14,658 bases of DNA, from assembly GCA_023417665.1 (NCBI GenBank), contig JAEZFA010000097.1:1-14658 (forward strand), given 5' to 3'. The notes under the pieces are model-generated. The model did no database searches, was not told where the DNA came from, and saw only the letters and a list, made by a program, of their open reading frames with translations. This DNA comes from Pseudomonadota bacterium (GTDB lineage Bacteria; Pseudomonadota; Alphaproteobacteria; Rhizobiales; Xanthobacteraceae). Each line of letters opens with the position of its first letter. The stretch's first letter is position 1. This document shows, piece by piece, positions 6,412 to 14,658 of the stretch. A program made the translations under genes and the position numbers.

Positions 6412-6750
6412 ATGTTTATTGCGATGAACCGCTTCAAAGTCGTGCACGGACGGGAAGAAGATTTCGAGCGCATCTGGCGCGAACGGGAATCCTATCTCGA
6501 CACCATGCCGGGCTTCATCGAGTTTTATTTGCTGAAAGGTCCGAAGAAGGACGATCATTCGCTCTACTCGTCGCACACCACCTGGGCAACGAAGACCGAT
6601 TTCGAAAACTGGACGAAGTCCGACGCGTTCCGCACCGCGCATGCCCGCGCCGGCAACAGCTCTCCGTCGGCGCCGATGTATCTCGGTCATCCCGAGTTCG
6701 AAGGCTTCGAGCCGGTGCTGACCCAGGGCAAGAGCAACAAGGCCGCCTGA
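6412..6750 (+). CDS. hmuQ: Heme-degrading monooxygenase, IsdG/HmuQ type (ABM fold)
   Basis: A 112-residue cytoplasmic protein of the antibiotic-biosynthesis-monooxygenase fold, most likely an IsdG-like enzyme that opens imported heme and frees iron. The N-terminal strand is MFIAMNRFKV. The catalytic triad of the family can be placed by eye: Asn6, Trp67 in FENW, and His77 in FRTAH, close to the Asn/Trp/His spacing in IsdG and IsdI. PGFIEFYLLKG at 33-43 is the second typical strand. Bradyrhizobium HmuQ and HmuD are established members that degrade heme; which one this corresponds to is not certain. The ribosome site AAAAGGAAAG lies just before ATG 6412. tonB starts 7 bases after the stop, so the two are probably co-translated from one mRNA. 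Confidence 0.93.
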   Translation: MFIAMNRFKVVHGREEDFERIWRERESYLDTMPGFIEFYLLKGPKKDDHSLYSSHTTWATKTDFENWTKSDAFRTAHARAGNSSPSAPMYLGHPEFEGFEPVLTQGKSNKAA

Positions 6751-6757
6751 CACCGTC

Positions 6758-7846
6758 ATGATCGGCAGCGCACCCAAACCGTTGCGGCGAGACGACGAAG
6801 CGCTTCCAAGCGCGACCGTCCTGCCGTTCCGGTTGCGCGCCAGCCGCTCCGAACCCGAAATCACCGGCGCCACGGCGCCGGTGGTCGAACTTGGACGTCC
6901 GGTTGCCGCTCTTGCCAACGACAACGCGCAATCGCCGGCGCGCAGCGAGATTTCCGTCGCCGAGCGGCCGACGGTCGCTCATTCGGTGCTGCGCAGCTGG
7001 CTCGGCCAGGCGCTGATCGCAGCGGTACTCCTGCATCTCGTCGCGCTCGCCGCCCTTCACATTCAGTTCGTGAGCGATGTCGAGCGGGCCGCGAATACCG
7101 GCGGCACCGTCACCTCTGACGGATCGCTCGTGATCGAAGTCGAGGTGATGGCGGATACGCAATTGCCGCCTTCGAAGACGGCAACGAACATGACGGCGCC
7201 AGACGCGACGACCCAGACCAATACCCCGCCGGTCGAAAAGCAGGAAGAAAAGCAGGAAGAGGCGCAGAAGGTCGAAGCCGCGCCCGAACAGGCCCCGCAG
7301 CTCGCTCTGCCGACCGAAGAAATCGCGGCGCCGCAGAAAGCCGAAACGGCTTCCGTCGCGAAATCACCGAACCAGGAAAAGCCCGAGGAAAAGAAGCCCG
7401 AGGTCAAGCAGGTTCAGAAGCAGAAGACCGTCGAGAAAAAGAAAAAGCAGCAGCCCGCCGCGCCTAGCATCGCCGCCGCGCCGAACCGCGCCGCCGCCAA
7501 TCGCAGCAACCAGAACAAAGGCGGCGCCAATGGCGTGCGCCATACCGGCGGCAATGCCAATGCCTCGTCCTACAGTGCCATGGTGCTCGCGCATCTGCAG
7601 CGTTTCCGGGTTTATCCGACACAGGCGCGCGCGGCCGGCGTCACCGGCGTAAGTACCGTTCGATTCACGCTTGGTGCGAGCGGCAACGTGGTAGCCGTTT
7701 CGCTGGCGCGCAGCAGCGGCGCCGGCGCACTCGATCAGGCCGCACTGGCGATGGTGCGCCGCGCCTCGCCTTTCCCCGCGATCCCGCCGGGCCTCGGACG
7801 CAGCAGCATGACCTTCGCGGCGCCGGTCCGTTTCAATCTTCGCTAG
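6758..7846 (+). CDS. tonB: TonB-family energy transducer
   Basis: A 362-residue inner-membrane protein that couples the proton motive force to the outer-membrane receptor, most likely HmuR. Layout: a cytoplasmic N-terminal segment of about 80 residues, unusually long; one membrane helix at about 82-104 with His93; a periplasmic linker rich in Pro, Glu and Lys at about 135-235; a Gly/Asn-rich spacer; and a C-terminal TonB domain from about 271, with Tyr-Pro at 286-287 and a final MTFAAPVRFNLR strand. In E. coli TonB a Ser four residues before the membrane His is conserved; here that place is Ala89. No strong ribosome site precedes ATG 6758, which fits coupling to hmuQ 7 bases upstream. exbB and exbD are not in the window. 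The stop codon faces the tgt stop across one base. Confidence 0.92.
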   Translation: MIGSAPKPLRRDDEALPSATVLPFRLRASRSEPEITGATAPVVELGRPVAALANDNAQSPARSEISVAERPTVAHSVLRSWLGQALIAAVLLHLVALAALHIQFVSDVERAANTGGTVTSDGSLVIEVEVMADTQLPPSKTATNMTAPDATTQTNTPPVEKQEEKQEEAQKVEAAPEQAPQLALPTEEIAAPQKAETASVAKSPNQEKPEEKKPEVKQVQKQKTVEKKKKQQPAAPSIAAAPNRAAANRSNQNKGGANGVRHTGGNANASSYSAMVLAHLQRFRVYPTQARAAGVTGVSTVRFTLGASGNVVAVSLARSSGAGALDQAALAMVRRASPFPAIPPGLGRSSMTFAAPVRFNLR

Positions 7847-7847
7847 C

Positions 7848-8966
7848 TCACGCGCGTTCGGCGTCGCCTTTCGCCCAGTCCGCCACGGTTTCGACAGCGA
7901 ATTGCGCGAGCCGTCCCTGCCCGATTGCATCGCGCATTCCGGCCATCAGCGACTGGTAATAGGCGACATTCACCCAGGTCAGCAGCATCGCACCGAGGAT
8001 TTCGTTCGCCTTGATGAGATGGTGCAGGTAGGCGCGCGAATAGTCCCGCGCGGCCGGGCAATCGCTCGTCTCGTCTATCGGGCGCGGATCTTCCGCGTGG
8101 CGCGCATTCTTCAGGTTAAGCTGGCCGAAACGCGTAAAGGCGAGCGCATGCCGGCCGGCGCGGGTCGGCATCACGCAGTCGAACATGTCGATCCCGCGCA
8201 TGACCGCCTTCAGGAGATCGTCCGGCGTACCGACGCCCATCAGGTAGCGCGGGCGATCGGTGGGCAGTGCCGGCATGGTTGCCTCGATGGTCGAGAGCAT
8301 GACTTCCTGCGGTTCTCCGACGGCAAGGCCGCCGATGGCGTAGCCGTCAAAGCCCATTGCCGTGAGCTCGCGCGCGGATTCGAGCCGCAGCGGCACCGAC
8401 GCGCCGCCCTGCACGATGCCGAACACCGCGCGGTCCTTCGGCGTGCCGAATGCCCTTTTCGATCGTTCGGCCCAGCGCAGCGATAGCCGCATCGCGCGTG
8501 CGGTTTCCTCGTCGGAAGCCGGCAGGCGCACGCATTCGTCGAGCTGCATCGAAATATCCGAGCCAAGCAGCTCCTGGATCTCCATCGCCCGTTCGGGCGT
8601 CAGTTCATAAGCCGAACCGTCGATGTGCGAGCGGAAGCGCACGCCGTTTTCGTCGAGCGTCCGCAGCTTTGCGAGTGACATCACCTGAAAGCCGCCGGAG
8701 TCGGTCAGGATCGGACGGCTCCAGTTCATGAACTTGTGCAGGCCGCCGAGCTTGGCGATGCGCTCCGCGCCCGGGCGCAGCATCAGGTGATAGACGTTGC
8801 CCAGCACGATGTCGGCGCCGGTCGCGCGCACGGTTTCCGGCAACATGGCCTTTACGGTTGCGGCGGTGCCGACCGGCATGAAGGCCGGCGTTCGGATCGT
8901 GCCGCGCGACATGATCAGGTCGCCGCGCCGTGCCGCGCCGTCGGTGGCATGGATATGAAACTTCAT
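7848..8966 (-). CDS. tgt: tRNA-guanine transglycosylase Tgt with a degenerate zinc site
   Basis: A 372-residue (normal length) TIM-barrel enzyme that swaps G34 for preQ1 in GUN-anticodon tRNAs, the entry of queuosine into tRNA. Asp89 in LTDSGGFQ and the nucleophile Asp263 in MFDCVMPTR are present, as is the preQ1-pocket segment GGLAVGEP at 212-219. The canonical zinc site is CxCxxC plus a His about 26 residues on (Cys302, Cys304, Cys307, His333 in E. coli). Here these positions read Ser301, Cys303, Ala306 and Val332 in SDCPAARDYSRAYLHHL and LLTWVNV, so three of four ligands are gone. The surrounding fold residues are conserved, so this is not a frameshift. The gene lies 9 bases downstream of queA, its pathway neighbour, and ends facing tonB. 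Confidence 0.95.
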   Translation of the reverse strand: MKFHIHATDGAARRGDLIMSRGTIRTPAFMPVGTAATVKAMLPETVRATGADIVLGNVYHLMLRPGAERIAKLGGLHKFMNWSRPILTDSGGFQVMSLAKLRTLDENGVRFRSHIDGSAYELTPERAMEIQELLGSDISMQLDECVRLPASDEETARAMRLSLRWAERSKRAFGTPKDRAVFGIVQGGASVPLRLESARELTAMGFDGYAIGGLAVGEPQEVMLSTIEATMPALPTDRPRYLMGVGTPDDLLKAVMRGIDMFDCVMPTRAGRHALAFTRFGQLNLKNARHAEDPRPIDETSDCPAARDYSRAYLHHLIKANEILGAMLLTWVNVAYYQSLMAGMRDAIGQGRLAQFAVETVADWAKGDAERA

Positions 8967-8975
8967 CGGCGGCTT

Positions 8976-10061
8976 TTAGCGCGGCGTTTCGGGGAAGAGC
9001 AAACAGGCGTCGCCGTAGGAGTAGAAGCGATAGCCGGTGGCAATGGCATGCGCATAAGCGCGTAGCATACGCTCGCGTCCGGCAAAGGCGCTGACCAGCA
9101 TGAAGAGCGTCGAGCGCGGCAGATGGAAGTTCGTGAGCAAGGCATCCGCCGCGCGAAAACGATAGCCCGGTGTAATGAAGATATCCGTCTCGGCGGCAAA
9201 GGGAGCAATCGTTCCGTCCGTTGCGGCAGCGGATTCCAGCAGCCGGAGCGCGGTCGTGCCGACCGGCACGATGCGGCCACCCGCGGCGCGGGCCGCATTG
9301 ATCCGCGTGGCGGACGCCGGCGTGATCTCTCCGTACTCCGCATGCATTTTATGGTCGGACACCGCATCGGATTTCACCGGCAGAAACGTGCCCGCACCGA
9401 CATGGAGTGTCACTCGCGCGATGCCGATGCCGCTCTCGGCAAGCAGTTTCAGCATTGGGTCGGTGAAATGCAGGCCTGCGGTCGGTGCTGCGACCGAGCC
9501 TTCATGCGTGGCGAAAAGCGTCTGGTAGTCGCGCCGGTCGCGCTCGTCGTCGTCGCGCTTCGAGGCGATATAGGGCGGCAACGGAATATGCCCGAGCGCT
9601 TCGATCGCCTCGTCGAGCACCGCGCCGTGAAAGTCGAAGCGAAGCAGAATTTCTCCCGCCTCGCCTTTCTCCTCAACCGTCGCATCCAGCGCGCCGAGCA
9701 GACAAACGCGGGACTCGTGTCCGAAGCGGATACGGTCGCCGGCCTGCAGGCGCTTCGCGGGCTTTGCCAAGGCCCGCCAGCTTTCCGGGCCGACGCGCTT
9801 CAGAAGCGTTGCCTCGATCCCGACGCTGACACCATTGCGTTCGCGCGTACCGATCAGCCGCGCCGGGATCACACGCGTATCGTTCACGACCAGAAGATCG
9901 CCGGCGCGCAAGAGCGAAGGCAGGTCGCGAATGTGCTGATCGACGAGTTCCTGCGCGGCATCGGGCCGGACAACCAGCAGGCGTGCCGCATCGCGCGGCT
10001 CTGCCGGCCGGAGCGCGATCGCTTCCGGCGGCAGTTCGAAGTCGAAATCGTCCGTGCGCAT
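8976..10061 (-). CDS. queA: S-adenosylmethionine:tRNA ribosyltransferase-isomerase QueA
   Basis: A 361-residue cytoplasmic enzyme that transfers and rearranges the ribosyl part of SAM onto preQ1 in tRNA, giving epoxyqueuosine: the step after Tgt. Family segments appear in order: NDTRVIPARL at 60-69, IPLPPYI at 159-165, YQTLFA at 179-184, GSVAAPTAGLHFT at 188-200, then LHVGAGTFLPV, HKMHAEYGE, VGTTALRLLE, and finally TNFHLPRSTLFMLVSAFAG and YRFYSYGDACLLF. Length is normal. It starts at ATG 10061-10059, 31 bases after the ppiB stop, and tgt begins 9 bases after its stop, so the pair is probably co-transcribed. A 343-codon open frame on the opposite strand is a composition shadow. Confidence 0.97.
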   Translation of the reverse strand: MRTDDFDFELPPEAIALRPAEPRDAARLLVVRPDAAQELVDQHIRDLPSLLRAGDLLVVNDTRVIPARLIGTRERNGVSVGIEATLLKRVGPESWRALAKPAKRLQAGDRIRFGHESRVCLLGALDATVEEKGEAGEILLRFDFHGAVLDEAIEALGHIPLPPYIASKRDDDERDRRDYQTLFATHEGSVAAPTAGLHFTDPMLKLLAESGIGIARVTLHVGAGTFLPVKSDAVSDHKMHAEYGEITPASATRINAARAAGGRIVPVGTTALRLLESAAATDGTIAPFAAETDIFITPGYRFRAADALLTNFHLPRSTLFMLVSAFAGRERMLRAYAHAIATGYRFYSYGDACLLFPETPR

Positions 10062-10092
10062 GATGATTGCGGGCGTAAGCCGCCCGCGCGCG

Positions 10093-10545
10093 TCAGGCCG
10101 CCATCTTGGCGGAGACGATCTTGTCCGGGTTCTGCACCGGCTCGCCGCGCTTGATCTTGTCGACGTTTTCCATACCGGAGGTCACTTCACCCCAGACGGT
10201 ATATTGACCGTCGAGGAAGCGGGCATCGTCGAAGCAGATGAAGAACTGGCTGTCGCCGGAGTCCGGGTTCTGCGCGCGGGCCATGGAAACGGTGCCGCGG
10301 ACGTGCGGCTCCGAATTGAACTCGGCCTTGAGCTTCTTGCCGGAGCCGCCGGTGCCGGTGCCATGCGGGCAGCCGGTCTGCGCCATGAAGCCGTCGATCA
10401 CGCGATGGAATACGATGCCGTCGTAGAAGCCTTCGTTCACAAGCTCCTTGATCCGCGCGACGTGACCGGGCGCAAGGTCCGGACGCATCTTGATCGTCAC
10501 CGGGCCCTGGGTGGTTTCGAGCAGCAATGTGTTTTCGTCAGCCAT
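10093..10545 (-). CDS. ppiB: Cytoplasmic peptidyl-prolyl cis-trans isomerase (cyclophilin)
   Basis: A 150-residue single-domain cyclophilin without a signal peptide, which speeds cis-trans isomerisation of proline bonds in the cytoplasm. The catalytic block FHRVIDGFMAQTG at 46-58 contains the essential Arg48. SQFFICF at 99-105 and the YTVWGEV strand with Trp118 complete the typical active site. A strong ribosome site (AAGGA) lies just upstream of ATG 10545-10543. It begins 11 bases after the stop of the secreted paralogue, so the two look like a duplicated pair serving different compartments, within the gyrA-to-tgt run. Confidence 0.95.
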   Translation of the reverse strand: MADENTLLLETTQGPVTIKMRPDLAPGHVARIKELVNEGFYDGIVFHRVIDGFMAQTGCPHGTGTGGSGKKLKAEFNSEPHVRGTVSMARAQNPDSGDSQFFICFDDARFLDGQYTVWGEVTSGMENVDKIKRGEPVQNPDKIVSAKMAA

Positions 10546-10556
10546 GACTTTGTTCC

Positions 10557-11177
10557 TTACTGGCCTGCGACCGCGCGAAGGATGCGGTCGGGGTTGCGGG
10601 GCGGTTCGCCCTTGTTGATCTTGTCGACGACATCCATGCCGGAAACGACCTCACCGATCACGGTATACTGGCCGTTCAGCGAAGACTGTTCGGCGAACAT
10701 GATGAAAAACTGGCTGTTCGCCGAATTGTTGTTGCCGCCCTTGCGCGCCATGCCGACTACGCCACGACGGAACGGCACGGAAGAAAACTCCGCGCGCAAA
10801 TCGGGATAGGTCGAGCCGCCGGTGCCGTTGCCGTGCTGGCCGTCGCCGGTCTGCGCCATGAAGCCGTCGATCACGCGATGAAACGGCACGTTGTTGTAAA
10901 AGCCTTCGCTCGCAAGCAGTTGCAGACGCTTGGCGTGGTTCGGCGCGATGTCCGTGCGCAGGCGAATGACGATATTGCCTTTGGTCGTTTCCAGCGTCAG
11001 CGTTTGGCCGCCGGTTCGGGGCTTGGCCTGCGCGGTCTTGCGCTCCTTCGGCTGCGCCTTGGGCTTGGCCTTGGCTTCCGGCGCCGTGCCGCGCCAGGGA
11101 TCGAAATTTTGCTGGGCGTTGGCCGCGAGCGGAACCGCGAGCGCGCAAAGCAAAGCAAGCAAGGTGATCTTACGCAT
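10557..11177 (-). CDS. ppiA: Secreted (periplasmic) peptidyl-prolyl cis-trans isomerase (cyclophilin)
   Basis: A 206-residue cyclophilin with an export signal: MRK, a hydrophobic core LLALLCALAVPLAA, and an ANA cleavage site after residue 21. A Lys/Ala/Pro/Gln-rich linker at about 31-58 precedes the cyclophilin domain (59-206), which carries FHRVIDGFMAQTG at 99-111 and SQFFIMF at 155-161. The signal places it in the periplasm, where it would assist folding of exported proteins. The ribosome site GGAGA (11189-11185) is well placed for ATG 11177. It lies between coaD (17 bases upstream) and the cytoplasmic paralogue (11 bases downstream). Cys11 is within the hydrophobic core and not in a lipobox context, so I do not call a lipoprotein. 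The symbol is by analogy with other periplasmic cyclophilins. Confidence 0.92.
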   Translation of the reverse strand: MRKITLLALLCALAVPLAANAQQNFDPWRGTAPEAKAKPKAQPKERKTAQAKPRTGGQTLTLETTKGNIVIRLRTDIAPNHAKRLQLLASEGFYNNVPFHRVIDGFMAQTGDGQHGNGTGGSTYPDLRAEFSSVPFRRGVVGMARKGGNNNSANSQFFIMFAEQSSLNGQYTVIGEVVSGMDVVDKINKGEPPRNPDRILRAVAGQ

Positions 11178-11194
11178 TGAGAAATCTCCGACCG

Positions 11195-11698
11195 TTATCT
11201 GGTCTTGTCGAACTGCACCGCGAGCTTCTTCGCGACGAATTCGGGCACGAATTTGGAGACGTCGCCGCCCATGGCCGCGATCTGGCGCACCAGCGTGCCG
11301 GTGATGTGGCGTGTGGCGGGGGTCGCCGGCACGAAAATGGTCTGAATCCGGGGCGCCATTTCCCCGTTCATGCCGCTCATCTGCATCTCGTAGTCAAAGT
11401 CGGTGCCGTCGCGTAAGCCCCGGATCAGGAGCGTTGCCTTCGCCTTCTTGCAGGCGGCGATCACGAGGCCGTCGAAGGTGACCGTCTCGATCTTCACCTT
11501 ATAGGTCCGCGCGATGGACGCGCTCGCCTTTTCGATCATGGCCTTGCGTTCGGCGGCCTCGAACAAGGGTTTCTTGCCGGGATGAATGCCGATCGCGACC
11601 ACGAGGCGATCGCACATGCGCGCGCCCGCCTCCAGGACGTCGAGATGTCCGTTGGTGATCGGGTCGAAGGTCCCGGCGTAAAGGCCGATGCGTTCCAT
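11195..11698 (-). CDS. coaD: Phosphopantetheine adenylyltransferase CoaD
   Basis: A 167-residue nucleotidyltransferase that makes dephospho-CoA from 4'-phosphopantetheine and ATP, the penultimate step of coenzyme A synthesis, in the cytoplasm. The N-terminus MERIGLYAGTFDPITNGHLD holds the (H/T)xGH ATP site as TNGH at 15-18. LLIRGLRDGTDFDYEMQM is the substrate-side block, and HITGTLVRQIA replaces the usual ISSTLVREIA near the C-terminus. Length is typical. It sits 42 bases downstream of gyrA, with GAGGG about 13 bases before the ATG, and 17 bases upstream of the secreted cyclophilin gene. Confidence 0.97.
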   Translation of the reverse strand: MERIGLYAGTFDPITNGHLDVLEAGARMCDRLVVAIGIHPGKKPLFEAAERKAMIEKASASIARTYKVKIETVTFDGLVIAACKKAKATLLIRGLRDGTDFDYEMQMSGMNGEMAPRIQTIFVPATPATRHITGTLVRQIAAMGGDVSKFVPEFVAKKLAVQFDKTR

Positions 11699-11740
11699 GC
11701 CGACTGGTTATCCCTCTGGTGCAGGTTCGACAAGGCTGCG

Positions 11741-14476
<2,736 letters not shown>

Positions 14477-14658
14477 GAGTGAAAATTATCCGGCTGAAAT
14501 CAGTGCCCGTTTTGTAGCCGATTCCGCCTGCCAAAGCCAGTTTTGCAAGCCGCCATACACGGCAATTCCGCCAATGTTATCAAATGCTTGAAACTATCCA
14601 TGCGCTGACGATGACGGCTGCGGCAATCGGGAAGCGGCGCGAGGCTCCGAAAGACGCC
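14477..14658. other. Upstream region of gyrA, right edge
   Basis: A 182-base stretch from the gyrA start to the window edge. On the minus strand a weak promoter can be drawn, TACAAA about 40 bases before the GTG with a poor -35 (CTGGCT, 18-base spacer), not enough to call. On the plus strand an ATG at 14584 opens a 25-codon frame that runs off the edge (MLETIHALTMTAAAIGKRRE and onward). It could be the start of a divergent gene, but there is no ribosome site and no recognisable motif. A leftward frame also enters from the edge and stops at about position 14500 without family resemblance. Confidence 0.3.

Overview
The window is high-GC alphaproteobacterial chromosome. It most resembles the Hyphomicrobiales (Rhizobiales), probably the Bradyrhizobium/Afipia side. 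The evidence is a HemP/HmuP-type heme locus with Irr-box-like half-sites, an IsdG-type heme oxygenase beside the receptor, and a gyrA-coaD-ppi-ppi-queA-tgt gene order that I recall from that order. No transposase, integrase, phage gene or CRISPR array is visible.

Left edge (1-790): the 5' end of a leftward NAD-dependent epimerase/dehydratase gene, about 540 bases without a convincing gene, then a leftward tRNA-Lys(UUU) with an encoded CCA.

Heme acquisition island (790-7846): two divergent transcription units share one control region. Leftward is hemP(hmuP)-hmuT-hmuU-hmuV, whose junctions are ATGA overlaps or a 2-base gap. It encodes a small regulator-like protein, a periplasmic heme-binding protein, a permease and an ATPase. 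Rightward is the TonB-dependent outer-membrane receptor hmuR, an IsdG-type heme-degrading monooxygenase (hmuQ/hmuD type), and a TonB-type energy transducer. Together they cover the path from the cell surface to iron release: HmuR takes heme through the outer membrane using TonB, HmuTUV carries it through the inner membrane, and HmuQ opens the ring. exbB, exbD and a HmuS-type protein are not in the window. The shared control region holds three TTTAGAA-like half-sites (Irr-box/ICE-like), a perfect GTGA-N6-TCAC palindrome and a stem-loop in the hmuR leader.

Housekeeping block (7848-14476, leftward): gyrA-coaD-secreted cyclophilin-cytoplasmic cyclophilin-queA-tgt, closely spaced and probably at least partly co-transcribed. 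tgt and queA are consecutive steps of queuosine tRNA modification. The tgt and tonB stop codons face each other one base apart.

Most of this is recognisable biology, and I do not see a wholly new system. The best candidates for a second look are the Tgt protein, which keeps its catalytic aspartates but has lost three of the four canonical zinc ligands, and the dense control region between hemP and hmuR.
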